Shown here in pieces: positions 26,365 to 36,036 of a stretch of DNA of 64,000 nt. The DNA is taken from assembly GCA_963666705.2 (NCBI GenBank), contig CAXXKO010000029.1, forward strand, positions 558,001 to 622,000, read 5' to 3'. Each line of letters starts with the position of its first letter. Within the stretch, counting starts at the first letter, position 1. The position numbers were made by a program, and so were the translations under genes. This stretch comes from G963666705 sp963666705 (GTDB lineage Bacteria > Pseudomonadota > Alphaproteobacteria > CADEGL01). Below the pieces are notes generated by a model. That model saw only the letters and a program-made list of their open reading frames with translations, ran no database searches and had not been told where the DNA came from.

Positions 26365-27687
26365 TCATGCCGGCGATCCTGCCTTCCCGCGGTCGCGGCG
26401 GTCGCGGAAATTATGGTAGCGCACCGCCATGGGCAGGAACCACGGGTTGCCACGGTAGAAGGGGCGGGTCGGGAAGGCGCGGCCGTCGAAGGCCGTCTCG
26501 GCCTCGGGCTCGCCGAGGATCCGAAGGGCCACCTTGCGGCCGAGCCAGGTCGCCATGGGCACGCCCGAGCCGCAATAGCCGGCGGCGTAGTGGATGCCGC
26601 CCAGGGTGCCGATATGGGGCAGGCGGTCGAAGCTCCAGCCCATGAGCCCGGTCCAGCAGAAGGCGACGCGCACGTGGGCGGCCTGGGGGAAGACTTGCTC
26701 CAGGGCGACGTGGATCTCCGCCGCCTTCGCGCGCTCGTCCCCCTGCAACAGGCCGCGCGCGGCCGCGAATTGGAGCCTCGTGCCGTCGGGCGAGCGGCGG
26801 GCCGAATAGATGTTCATCTTGGAATCCGTGAGCACCCGCCTGGTCGGCAGCACGCTCTCCAGCAATTCCGGCGGCACCGGCTCGGAGACGGTGACCCCGG
26901 CCGCGACGGGCACCAGCCGCCGCCTGAACTCGGGCGTGGCCGCCCCCGTATACCCGTTGGTCGCCAGGATCACGTCGCGCGCGCGAACCGCCCCGCGCGG
27001 CGTCTCGATTCCAAAGCCGGCCTGGCCCCGCGCGATGCCCGTCACCGGTGTGTGGGCGAGGAGGGTGGCGCCCGCCCCCGTGGCCCGCTCGAGGAGGCCG
27101 ATCGTATAGAGCCCGGGGTGGAGCGCACCGGCTTCCTCGAGCAGCATGCCGCCCCAATAATAGTCCGAGCCGATCTCCGCCCGCTGGTCCTGGCGGGCGA
27201 TCATCCGCCCCGCGATGCCCGCGACGCTGTGCATGAGGTCGAGCTCGCGGGCGAGTTTCGCGTGATGCGCCGGTGTCTCGGCGCCGACGAAGCGCCCGCA
27301 AGGGTCCCAATGGCAATCGATGCCCTCGCGCGCGATGGTCTCCACCATGTGGCGCGTCGCCGATGCCGCCTCGCGCTGCATCTCGCCCGCCCGCGCTTCG
27401 CCGAACCGGCCCACGAGGGCCGCGGGCTTGACCGTGAGGCTGATGCCGATCATGCCGGAGTTCCGCGTGCTGGCGCCGTGGCCCGGGTCCTCGGCCTCGA
27501 AGACGTGCACGCGCCGCCCGGCGCGGGCGAGGGTGAGGGCGGCCGAGGCGCCCGTGAGGCCCGAGCCGACGACCGCCACCTCGGTCTCGGCCGGTAATTC
27601 GGGTGGCTCGCCCTGGCCGCGCTCCGACAGGGCCTCCCACCAGTATGGCGTGGCCTTGAAATCGGGCGCGAGGACGGATCCGGCCAT
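26365..27687 (-). CDS. FAD-dependent oxidoreductase (DAO family) 3
   Basis: 440 residues. After the family opening PDFKATPYWWEA come the FAD motif VAVVGSGLTGASAALTLARA, GHGASTRNSGMIG and the late AGYCGSGVPMATWLGRKVAL. It is closely similar to oxidoreductase 4 just upstream. The ATG shares its A with the TGA of that gene (TGATG), which indicates translational coupling. Oxidoreductase 2 follows after 98 bp. The conserved YWW N-terminus resembles gamma-glutamylputrescine oxidase-like proteins, but the substrate is not deducible. Confidence 0.9.
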   Translation of the reverse strand: MAGSVLAPDFKATPYWWEALSERGQGEPPELPAETEVAVVGSGLTGASAALTLARAGRRVHVFEAEDPGHGASTRNSGMIGISLTVKPAALVGRFGEARAGEMQREAASATRHMVETIAREGIDCHWDPCGRFVGAETPAHHAKLARELDLMHSVAGIAGRMIARQDQRAEIGSDYYWGGMLLEEAGALHPGLYTIGLLERATGAGATLLAHTPVTGIARGQAGFGIETPRGAVRARDVILATNGYTGAATPEFRRRLVPVAAGVTVSEPVPPELLESVLPTRRVLTDSKMNIYSARRSPDGTRLQFAAARGLLQGDERAKAAEIHVALEQVFPQAAHVRVAFCWTGLMGWSFDRLPHIGTLGGIHYAAGYCGSGVPMATWLGRKVALRILGEPEAETAFDGRAFPTRPFYRGNPWFLPMAVRYHNFRDRRDRGKAGSPA

Positions 27688-29006
27688 CACGCCGCCCGCC
27701 GGCCGCGCCGCAAGTCGATGGCGTCGCGCGCGTTGTAGGCATGCACCACCGGCGGCAGGAACCAGGGCCGGCCGCGGTAGAGGGGGCGGCCCCGGAAGGG
27801 GATATCGTCGAAGGCCGTCGCCGCGTCCGCGTCCTCGAGGATGCGGAGTGCGATCTTGTGCCCCAACCAGGTGCCCATGGGCATGCCGGCGCCGCAGAAG
27901 CCCATGGCGTAATGGACCCCGTCCCGCACGCCCAGATGGGGCACCCGGTCGAAGGAAAAGCCCATGCGCCCGGTCCAGCAATATTTCGCGCGCGCGCCCG
28001 CGAGCTGGGGGAAGACGGTTGCCATGGTGCGCTGCATCTCGGCCGCCTTGGCGTGCGCATCGCGCACCAGGAGGCCGCGGTTGGACATGAACTGGAGCCG
28101 CCGCCCGTCGGGCGTCAGGCGGGCCGAGTACATGTTGATCTTGGAATCCGTCATGGTGCGCCCACCCGGCAGCACCTCGTCGAGGATGCCGGGCGCGACC
28201 GGCTCGGTGATGATGACCGCCGACTCGATGGGCACGACGCGGCGCCGGTGCCAGGGCAGAGCGTCACCCGTATAGCCGTTGGTGGCGACGATCACCTCAC
28301 CCGCGCGCACGGCCCCGCTCGGCGTCGAGACCGCGAACCCCGCGCCCTCGCGCGCGATCCCGCTCACGGGCGTCTCGGGCAGAATGGTGGCGCCCGCCGC
28401 CTCCGCCGCCGCCAGCAATCCCCTGTGGTAGCGCCCGGGGTGCAGGGCGCCCGTCCCGAACATGACCATGCCGCCGTGGTAGAAGTCGGTGCCGACCTCG
28501 CGGTGCTGTTCGGCGCGCGGCACCATCTCGCCCTCGATGCCGATATGCTCGCGCATGAGCGCCAGCTCCCGCGCCTGGATTTCGTAATGCGCCGGCGTGA
28601 CGGCGCCGATGAAGCGCCCGCTCTTCACGAAATCGCATTCGATGCCCTCGCGCGCCATGAGGGCGAGCATGTTGTCGGCGGCCTGGTCGGCCTCGCGCTG
28701 CATGCGAATGGCGCGTTCGAGGCCGAACTTGGCGATCACCTTGGAGAGCTTGATATAGAGCCCGCGCGGCACGAAGCCGGCGTTGCGCGTGCTCGCCCCG
28801 TGCCCCGGCCGCTCGGCCTCGAAGACATGCACCGCCCGCCCCGCGCGGGCGAGGGTGAGCGCCGCGGACAACCCCGTATAGCCCGAGCCGATCACGGCCA
28901 CGTCGGTCTTGCCGGGAAGCGCCGGCGCACGCGCCTCGGAGAGCGGCGCCTCGTCCCACCAGTAGGGTGTGGTCTTGAAATCAGGGGACAGGAGGCTGTC
29001 CATCAT
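27687..29006 (-). CDS. FAD-dependent oxidoreductase (DAO family) 4
   Basis: 439 residues, first gene of the minus-strand flavoenzyme run. Motifs: PDFKTTPYWWDEAPL at the N-terminus, VAVIGSGYTGLSAALTLARA (FAD), GHGASTRNAGFVPRG, and MGFCGAGMPMGTWLGHKIAL near the end. It is closely related to oxidoreductase 3 and overlaps its start by one base. Upstream lies ~90 bp of non-coding DNA and then MITE copy B with a nested IS4, so the native promoter may have been changed. Soluble cytoplasmic enzyme, with no signal peptide seen. Confidence 0.9.
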   Translation of the reverse strand: MMDSLLSPDFKTTPYWWDEAPLSEARAPALPGKTDVAVIGSGYTGLSAALTLARAGRAVHVFEAERPGHGASTRNAGFVPRGLYIKLSKVIAKFGLERAIRMQREADQAADNMLALMAREGIECDFVKSGRFIGAVTPAHYEIQARELALMREHIGIEGEMVPRAEQHREVGTDFYHGGMVMFGTGALHPGRYHRGLLAAAEAAGATILPETPVSGIAREGAGFAVSTPSGAVRAGEVIVATNGYTGDALPWHRRRVVPIESAVIITEPVAPGILDEVLPGGRTMTDSKINMYSARLTPDGRRLQFMSNRGLLVRDAHAKAAEMQRTMATVFPQLAGARAKYCWTGRMGFSFDRVPHLGVRDGVHYAMGFCGAGMPMGTWLGHKIALRILEDADAATAFDDIPFRGRPLYRGRPWFLPPVVHAYNARDAIDLRRGRRAA

Positions 29007-29361
29007 CGCGGCCCCGCGCGCCGTTCGAGCGCCGGCAGCATGGCAGAGCCGCCTTGGGTCAACAAGCCGGCGCGCTACGGGCGAAGGAACGCCAGCCTAG
29101 TACCCACTTTCATAATTCCGTGTACCATACGATGGCGCCCCGAGGTTCCCGGCTAGGAGGGTGGCGCGCCGTGATGCCGGGGCATCACAAGCGGCGCGCG
29201 ACGACGTCCGGGGGCCTCGGGGCGCCGCCCTACGGGTCGCTTTTCCCGCCCCCTCGGGGCGTCGGGGATGCTTGACGATGCCCCGGCATCGCCGGCGCAC
29301 CCCCTCCTACCGAGGAGACGGGAAAAGCGATCGTATGGCACACGGAATTATGATAGTGGGT

Positions 29362-30674
29362 CACTGCTGTCCGGTTAACTGAGCGGTGCTGGCTTTGAGA
29401 GCCAGGATTTCTGCGGGGTTTGAAGCGAAAATGCATGGTGTCGATTTGAATTGGATGGAGCACTTTTCGGAGTTTCTCCGAGGAGATGCTCATGAACACC
29501 GGCAAGACCCTGTTCGCTCAGCTCATGGACTTCCTGCCATGGACTACTTTCACGCGGATCGTCGACCGGTATGGCGGCGATCACCGGGTCCGGACGCTTT
29601 CCTGCGCCGAGCAATACCGGTCCATGGCCTTCGCCCAGCTGACCTACCGGGAAAGCCTGCGCGACATCGAGACCTGCCTCTCGGTCCACGCATCGAAACT
29701 CTATCACATGGGCTTCCGCCAGCCGGTCCGGCGCTCGACGCTGGCCGATGCCAACGAAAGGCGCGACTGGCGTATCCATGCGGCGTTGGCCCAGCGGCTC
29801 ATCACCCAGGCGAGGACGCTGTACGTCGACGAAGAACTGGGGTTGGACCTGACCAATACCGTCTACGCCCTGGACTCGACGACCATCGCTCTGTGCCTGT
29901 CGGTCTTTCCGTGGGCGCACTTCCGCACCACCAAGGCGGCGGTGAAGATGCACACGCTGCTCGACCTGCGGGGCAACATTCCGAGTTTTATCCACATCTC
30001 GGATGGCAAGCTGCACGACGTTCATGCCCTCGATATGCTCTTGCCGGAAGCCGGAGCCATCTACGTCGTGGATCGTGGCTACGTCGACTTTGCCCGCCTT
30101 TATGTGTTGCACCAAGCCGGGGCCTTCTTCGTCACGCGTGCCAAGTCGAACATCGATGCTCATCGCGTCTATTCGGCGCCGACGGATCGCTCGACCGGCA
30201 TCATTTGCGACCAGACCATCTCCCTGGACGGCTTCTACACCCGTCAGGATTACCCCGAACTTCTGCGGCGCATCCGCTTCAAGGACCCCGAGTCCGGCAA
30301 GACGCTGGTCTTCATCACCAACAACTTCTCGCTTCCGGCCGCCACCATCTGCGCGCTCTACAAAAGCCGCTGGCAGGTGGAACTCTTCTTCAAGTGGATC
30401 AAGCAGCATCTTCGGATCAAGCAGTTCTACGGCACGTCGGAGAACGCGGTGAAGACGCAGATCTGGATTGCCGTCTCGGTCTACGTCCTCGTCGCCATCG
30501 TCAAGAAGCGCCTCGACCTGGACGCCTCGCTCTACACTTTGTTACAGATCCTCTCGGTGACCCTCTTCGAGAAAATGCCCATACATCAAGCACTTGCGGG
30601 AGACGAAAACAGATGCAACGCTTCGCAAATAACCAACCAATTGAATTTATTCGATTTTTAACCGGACACTAGTG
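29362..30674 (+). mobile_element. IS4-family insertion sequence, copy 3 (inside MITE B)
   Basis: 1,313 bp, in the opposite orientation to copies 1 and 2, with a 9 bp duplication ATAGTGGGT at 29353-29361 and 30675-30683. The target lies a base from the right end of MITE copy B. Confidence 0.96.
29492..30661 (+). CDS. IS4-family transposase, copy 3
   Basis: Intact 389-residue DDE transposase, nearly identical to copies 1 and 2 (RYGGDHR, RQDYPELLRR, ITNQLNLFDF). It has the DDE and YREK residues listed for copy 1 and the same GAGGAG ribosome site before the second ATG. Confidence 0.93.
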   Translation: MNTGKTLFAQLMDFLPWTTFTRIVDRYGGDHRVRTLSCAEQYRSMAFAQLTYRESLRDIETCLSVHASKLYHMGFRQPVRRSTLADANERRDWRIHAALAQRLITQARTLYVDEELGLDLTNTVYALDSTTIALCLSVFPWAHFRTTKAAVKMHTLLDLRGNIPSFIHISDGKLHDVHALDMLLPEAGAIYVVDRGYVDFARLYVLHQAGAFFVTRAKSNIDAHRVYSAPTDRSTGIICDQTISLDGFYTRQDYPELLRRIRFKDPESGKTLVFITNNFSLPAATICALYKSRWQVELFFKWIKQHLRIKQFYGTSENAVKTQIWIAVSVYVLVAIVKKRLDLDASLYTLLQILSVTLFEKMPIHQALAGDENRCNASQITNQLNLFDF

Positions 30675-30774
30675 ATAGTGGGTACTAGCGACACGCTCGG
30701 CCCGGTCGGCTCGAACCCGTACCGGACGAGCGCGGCTCGGGCCCGCGCCACGCCACAGAGCACCCCCGGTGTTT

Positions 30775-33098
30775 CTATCGGCCGGGTTCGGGCCTGGTTA
30801 TCGATGACCGCGGCCGCGAGGCGGCGAGGGTGCGCCAGAGTCGCTCGGGCGTCAGCGGCATATCGATGTGGGTCACGCCGCGGGGGGCGAGGGCGTCGAG
30901 GGCGGCGTTGACCACGGCGGCGGGCGAGCCGGTCGTCGGCCCCTCGCCGCAGCCCTTGACGCCGAGCGGGTTGTCGGCGCTCGGCACCGCTTCGATGAGG
31001 GTGGTGAAGCTCGGCAGGTCGTCCGCGCGCGGGAGGGCGTAGTCCATGAAGCCGCCCGACGCGAGCTGGCCCGTGTCGGGATCGTAGACCACGCGCTCCA
31101 GCGCCGCCTGGCCGACGCCCTGGGCGAGGCCGCCATGCATCTGGCCGTGGACCAGCAGCGGATTGAGGGCGCGGCCCATGTCGAGGACGAGGGTATGGCC
31201 TATGAGTGCCAACCGGCCCGTCTCGGGATCGACCTCCACCTCCGCGACCTGGCAGCCGTTGGGGTAGGCGGGGCCGTCTGTCGTGTATTCCGCGCTGCCG
31301 GCGAGGCGGCCGCCGGCGCGCTCGACCGCGGCCGCCACCGCGAACAGGCCGACCGAGCGGTCGGTGCCGGCGACCGTGTAGCGGCCCTGGGCATACTCGA
31401 TGTCCGCCCCGGCCGCCTCGAGCAGCTCGCCCGCCGCGTCCTTGCCCGCCGCGATCATCTCGCCCGCGCCCAATACCATCGCCGTGCCGCCCGCGCGCAT
31501 GGAGCGCGAGGCGTGGGAGCCGAAGCCCATGCGCACGCGCGCCGTGTCGCCCTCGACGAGGCGCACGCACGCGAACGGAATGCCGAGCCGGTCCGAGATC
31601 ACCTGGGCATAGACCGTGGCATGGCCCATGCCGAAATCCTGGGTCCCGAGATAGGCTGTCAAGATGCCGTCTGCGCCGGCCTCGACCTCGGCGAACTCGG
31701 TGGGGGCGCCGCCGGCGCTGTCGACGAATAGCGAGACGCCGATGCCGCGCAGCCGCCCGCGCCGGGCGGCCTCCGCCCGCCGGCCCTCGAAACCCCGCCA
31801 TCCGGCCGCTTCGAGCGCGAGGTCGAGGTTGCGCTCGAAAGCCCCCGAATCGTAAACCCCGCCCATGGGGGTCGCGTGGGGCATGGCCTCGGGCGGCAGC
31901 ACGTTCCGCCGCCGGAGCGCCATGCGGTCGATGCCGGCCTCGCGCGCCGCCGCATCCACCAGGCGCTCGACCAGGTATGCGGCCTCGGCCCGGCCGACGC
32001 CGCGGAAGGCGTGGACCGCCGCCGTGTTGGTGAACACCCCGCGCAGGGTGAAGGCCGCGGCCGGGATGTCGTAGACGCCGCAGATCATGGGCGCCATATG
32101 GGCGGCGACGACCCAGAGGCCGCGGCTGGGCAGGTAGGCCCCGTGCCGCCAGGTGGAGGAGACGCGGATGGCGAGGAAGCGGCCCTCGGCGTCGAGGGCA
32201 AGCTCGCCATGGATGGCATGGTCGCGCGCCTGGGTATCGGTGGCGAAGGCCTCGGAGCGGTCGGCCGACCACCTGACGGGCCGGCCAACCCGGCGGGCGG
32301 CGAATGCCGCGAGGGGGAATTCGGGGTAGAGAACCGCGCGGGCGTCAGCACGCGCAGCCTTTCGGGCGCCAGGTCGAGGACGTGGGCGAGCAAGTCCCGG
32401 ACGCCGTGCGCCGACTGGGACCCGACATGGATGGTGGTGCGGTCCTCGGCGGGATCATAGTGGGCGGCGATGGCGCGCGGCTCCATGAAGGCGACGATCT
32501 GGCGGCTGTTGACCACCTCGACGCGGACCACCCGCGCCGCGCCCGCGAACGCGGCGTCGGCCACGGCATGGTCGCCGGCCACCCATTCGAAGCTGAGGTT
32601 GCCGGGCAGGTCGTCCCACACGCGCGGCGCGCCCGGCCGCAGCGCCGCCTCGGCCTCGACCGCCGCCGGCAGGGGCTCGTAATCGACGGCCACGAACTCG
32701 GCCGCCGCCCGCGCCTCGGCCACCGTCTCGGCCACGACAAAGGCGACCGGGTCGCCGACATGGCGAACCTTGCCCCGTGCCAGTGGCCAATGGGGCGGGT
32801 CCGGCATCTCGGTGCCGTCGCGATTGGCCAGGGCATAGGGCGCGGTGCGGGTGAGGGCGGGGATGGGCCGCATGCCCGCCGCGGCCAGGTCTTCGCCGGT
32901 ATAGACCGCGAGCACGCCGGGGGCGGCACGGGCCGCCTGGATATCGATGCCGCGCAGGCGGGCATGGGCGTGGGGCGAGCGGGCCACGGCGGCGTGGGCC
33001 TCGCCCGCGAAGCGGAGGTCGTCGGTGAACTTGCCCGTGCCCGTGAGGAAGCGCTCGTCCTCGACCCGGCGCACCGGCTGGCCGATCCCCTCGCTCAT
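30775..33098 (-). pseudogene. Molybdopterin-dependent xanthine dehydrogenase/CO dehydrogenase-type large subunit, motif deletion
   Basis: The N-terminal frame (33098 to about 32340) encodes IGQPVRRVEDERFLTGTGKF, then PHAHARLRGIDI and ends APERLRVLTP. The second frame resumes AVLYPEFPLAAFAARRVGRP and runs to 30775 with TQDFGMGHATVYAQ, MGFGSHASRSMRAGG and GVKGCGEGPTTGSPAAVVNA, typical of CoxL/XdhB-like enzymes. At the junction the family normally has a DVGGGFG molybdopterin motif; here it is missing and the frame shifts, implying a deletion of roughly 25 bp. The product should be inactive. ATG at 33098 follows GGGGGGAG. No FAD or 2Fe-2S subunit gene is adjacent. Confidence 0.85.
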
Positions 33099-33224
33099 GA
33101 CTCCCCCCAATTCGGCGCGGGACGAGCACCGCGATCCGGCCTCGTCCTGACGTCGAAAATGCTAACAAGAATGACGGCCGCGAGCGAATCGGGGCAAAAG
33201 GAGCCAGGACGCTAGTGGTGGAAT

Positions 33225-33475
33225 TCCGACGAAAGAGTCCCCCTCCCTTTGGGAGAGGGTCGGGGTGAGGGGATGCGCGTCGGCGCGTTATCAAGTGTCT
33301 TTCCGCCGCCTACCGGCGGCCAGGCCCTCACCCTCCCGCTTCGCGGGACTCCGTCTCGACCCCTCACCCTCCCGCTTCGCGGGACTCATTCCTGATCCCT
33401 CACCCTCCCGCTTCGCGGGTCCCTCCCTCCGCGATAGGGAGAGGGTTCCAAGCGTTGGACGCGAGCCACTAGGGA
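33225..33475. repeat. Intergenic repeat cluster with three 36 bp units
   Basis: Three consecutive 36 bp units begin CCTCACCCTCCCGCTTCGCG at 33326, 33362 and 33398. About 26 bases of each are conserved, including the mini-hairpin CCCGCTTCGCGGG. Before them, GGGAGAGGGTCGGGGTGAGG (from 33250) is the inverted counterpart, and AGGGAGAGGGTTCC follows, so the region can fold into a large stem. I see no gene here. Such repeats are common between proteobacterial genes. Confidence 0.75.
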
Positions 33476-33503
33476 GGCCTGGGACGCGGGCTCGCCGGGG
33501 CGC

Positions 33504-34184
33504 CTAGTATTCCCAGAATGCCCCGGTGAGCCCGATGCACGCGAAATGGCGGTTCATCTCGTCCGCCGCGGGGCGCTCGTAGTCGAGGTCCATCTTGCGG
33601 CCATAGACGGGGACCACGATCTCCAGGGTCTTCTCGATCGAGACGGTGTGGCCCGGCTCGGCGATGCCCGACTCGGCGACCCATGCCCGCGCTTCCTCCT
33701 CGGCGGCGAAGAACAGGAACTGGTTGCCGCAGGTGTCGATGATGTTCTCCCACCACCGCGCGGCGGGGAGGCCGAGGTAGATGACGGTCGCCTCGGGCTG
33801 GCGCCAGCGCACGGCGCCGTCTTCCAGGTACATCTCGATCTGCGCGCCCGTGCGGTGGCAGAAGGAGGAGACGGTCATGGCCGCGCCACCCAGCATGACG
33901 TGCAGGGCGAGGGTGTCGAAGGAGCAGTTGATGAAATATTCCCGGCCGCTTCGCAGGCGAGCGCGGAACGGGGTGATGAGCGCCGAGAAGGGGTGCGCCA
34001 TGAAGATCCGGTCGGTGCCCGGGATGAGCGTGAGCTGTCGCTCTTCCTGCAGCGCCCGCAACGCCACCACCCCGGGTCGCGGGATGCCGAAGCGGTCCAC
34101 GATATGCTGGGCGAGGGGAGGGTGGGACGTATCCCGGAACCGGTCGTAGATGAACTTGCGGATCTCTCTCGCGCGCTCGTCCAT
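33504..34184 (-). CDS. Alkylmercury lyase (MerB)-family protein
   Basis: 226 residues. MerB cleaves carbon-mercury bonds with two Cys and an Asp. Here REYFINCSFDTLALHVML gives Cys87 and Asp90 with the C-x2-D spacing, SSFCHRTG gives Cys109, and IIDTCGNQFLFFA gives Cys152 followed by ARAW. The spacings resemble E. coli MerB (Cys96, Asp99, Cys117, Cys159). The N-terminal winged-helix-like part (AQHIVDRFGIPRPGVVALRAL) also fits. No merR, merA or merT is nearby, so a true organomercurial substrate is uncertain, and many solo homologues have unknown roles. It starts 158 bp from recJ on the same strand. Confidence 0.78.
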   Translation of the reverse strand: MDERAREIRKFIYDRFRDTSHPPLAQHIVDRFGIPRPGVVALRALQEERQLTLIPGTDRIFMAHPFSALITPFRARLRSGREYFINCSFDTLALHVMLGGAAMTVSSFCHRTGAQIEMYLEDGAVRWRQPEATVIYLGLPAARWWENIIDTCGNQFLFFAAEEEARAWVAESGIAEPGHTVSIEKTLEIVVPVYGRKMDLDYERPAADEMNRHFACIGLTGAFWEY

Positions 34185-34241
34185 GGTTCCTACCTCCTCA
34201 CGGCTTCGATTCGTTGGTTGGTCTAGCGTAGCCTGCGTCGC

Positions 34242-36026
34242 TCAATGCACGGGTGCCCCATCGGTGATGATGAACTGCACGTCGTCGCGGCCCTGCCAGT
34301 TGTCGGCCCGCAGGCGGCCGGCGAAGTGAAGGGGCGCGCCGGCCCTGTCCAGGAGGGCGGCGCCGAGCGGGGTCTCCAGGCTGCGGAAGGCGATGGCCTT
34401 GAGGCGCCCGCCGCCCGGCCCGGTCAGGAAGCAGCGCACGTGCCGGCCGCCCACCACGTCGGACTTGGCGACCCGCGCGCCCGAAAGGACGAGCACCGGC
34501 TCGGCGTTGCCGGCGCCGAAGGGGGCCAGCGCCTCGATCTGGCCGGCGAGCTCGGTCGTCGCCGCTTCGAGCACGAGCGCTCCGTCCACCGACAGGGTCG
34601 GGATGACCCCGCCCGCCGCGATCGCCGTGCCGATGCGTTCCTCGAGGAAGGCCTGCAGGTCGTCGAGCTTCTCGGCCGCGACGGTGAAGCCCGCCGCCAT
34701 GGGATGGCCGCCACCGTCGATCAGGAGGCCCGCCTGACGCGCCGCCAGGACCGTGGTGCCGAGGGGCACGCCCGGCATCGACCGGCCCGAGCCCCGGCCC
34801 ACGCCGTCCTTGAGGCCGACGATGCAGGCGGGGCGGTTGTAGCGCTCGGCCAGGCGGCTGGCGACGATGCCGATGACGCCGGGATGCCAGCCCTCGCCCG
34901 CCGCGAAGACGAGCGCGCCCGGCCCACCCGAGTCTTCCACACAGGCGGTCGCCGCCTCGAGGACGCGGGCCTCGATCTCCTGGCGCGCCAGGTTGAGGGT
35001 GTCGAGGCGGCGGGCGAGGTCGGACGCCTCCACCGCGTCCGCCGTGGTCAGGAGTCGGGCGCCCAAATCCGCCTCGCCCACCCGGCCGCCGGCGTTGATG
35101 CGCGGGCCGAGCACGAAGCCGGCGTGATAGGCGCCGGGCCGCCCCTCCATGCGCGCCACGTCGGCGAGGGCGGCGAGCCCCGGATTGGCGCGCCGCGCCA
35201 TGACCCGCAGGCCCTGGGACACGAGCGCCCGATTGAGGCCCGTGAGGGGCACCACGTCGCACACCGTGCCGAGGGCCACCAGGTCGAGCCATTGCAGCAG
35301 GTCGGGCTCGCGCCGCCCGCCTTCGTACCAGCCGGCGGCGCGGAGCGCGCGGTTGAGCGCCACGACCAGGAGGAAGGCGACGCCGACGGCGGCGAGCTGG
35401 CCCAGATCGCCCGCCTCGTCGAGCCGGTTGGGGTTCACGACGGCGAAGGCCGGCGGCAGGCGCGCCTCGGCCACATGGTGGTCGAGGACGATGACGTCGA
35501 GCCCGGCATCCGCGGCGGCTTTCAGCGGATCGTGGGCCGTGGTGCCGCAATCGACGGTGATGACGACTTTGGCCCCCTTTTCCCTGAGGGTCATGAGCGC
35601 GCCCGTATTGGGGCCGTAGCCCTCGGTCAGGCGGTCGGGGATGTAGAGCAGGGGCGGGGTGCCCACGGCCGAGAGGAAACGGTGGAGGAGGGCGGCGGAG
35701 GTGGCGCCGTCGACGTCGTAATCGCCGAAGACGGCCACCCTTTCGCCTGTCATGACGGCGCGCGCGACCCTCTCGGTGGCCGCGTCCATGTCGCGCAGGC
35801 GCGACGGGTCGGGGAGCTGGCCGCGCAGGGACGGGTTGAGGAATGCCTCCACGCCGTCGGGTGTTATGCCGCGCCCGGCGAGGACGCGGCCGACGATCTC
35901 GGGCAAGTCGAGCCGCTGGGCGAGCGTCAAGCCGGCGCGGGCGTCGGCGAGGCGGAGGCGCCACGCCTTGCCGTTGAGGGAGCGTTCGACGCCGAGGAAG
36001 CTGTCCGTGGCCTGGCCGGCGCTCAT
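34242..36026 (-). CDS. recJ: Single-stranded-DNA-specific exonuclease RecJ
   Basis: RecJ degrades ssDNA 5' to 3' in recombination and mismatch repair. The ~594-residue length is usual. The DHH motifs are present: VAVFGDYDVDGATSAAL, VITVDCGTT and VIVLDHHVAEA, then GTVCDVVPLTGLNRALV. The DHHA1 region contains GRGSGRSMPG and DGGGHPMAAGFTV. ATG at 36026 follows the glpX stop by 10 bp, so hom-glpX-recJ is read as one transcriptional direction, an order I recognise from alphaproteobacteria. No lesion is seen. Confidence 0.96.
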   Translation of the reverse strand: MSAGQATDSFLGVERSLNGKAWRLRLADARAGLTLAQRLDLPEIVGRVLAGRGITPDGVEAFLNPSLRGQLPDPSRLRDMDAATERVARAVMTGERVAVFGDYDVDGATSAALLHRFLSAVGTPPLLYIPDRLTEGYGPNTGALMTLREKGAKVVITVDCGTTAHDPLKAAADAGLDVIVLDHHVAEARLPPAFAVVNPNRLDEAGDLGQLAAVGVAFLLVVALNRALRAAGWYEGGRREPDLLQWLDLVALGTVCDVVPLTGLNRALVSQGLRVMARRANPGLAALADVARMEGRPGAYHAGFVLGPRINAGGRVGEADLGARLLTTADAVEASDLARRLDTLNLARQEIEARVLEAATACVEDSGGPGALVFAAGEGWHPGVIGIVASRLAERYNRPACIVGLKDGVGRGSGRSMPGVPLGTTVLAARQAGLLIDGGGHPMAAGFTVAAEKLDDLQAFLEERIGTAIAAGGVIPTLSVDGALVLEAATTELAGQIEALAPFGAGNAEPVLVLSGARVAKSDVVGGRHVRCFLTGPGGGRLKAIAFRSLETPLGAALLDRAGAPLHFAGRLRADNWQGRDDVQFIITDGAPVH

Positions 36027-36036
36027 GGCCGGGCTG

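Larger units (their letters stand above)
29101..30684. repeat. MITE-like element, copy B, split by IS4 copy 3
   Basis: The element starts TACCCACTTTCATAATTCCG after CTAG (29097-29100) and runs to 29361. IS4 copy 3 then intervenes, and the last base and right CTAG lie at 30684 and 30685-30688. Without the IS and one 9 bp duplication it is 262 bp, like copy A. The interior palindromes are kept. Confidence 0.88.

Noticed and set aside
29161..29382. Open frames in the MITE copies that look like a repeated small protein (MARRDAGASQAARDDV...)
   Set aside because: The frame comes from GC-rich palindromic DNA, is open in both directions, lacks ribosome sites and ends in the inverted repeats.
33326..33433. 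Three 36 bp repeats as a CRISPR array
   Set aside because: Only about 10 bases vary between units, too short for spacers, the conserved part is a known type of intergenic hairpin repeat, and there are no cas genes.
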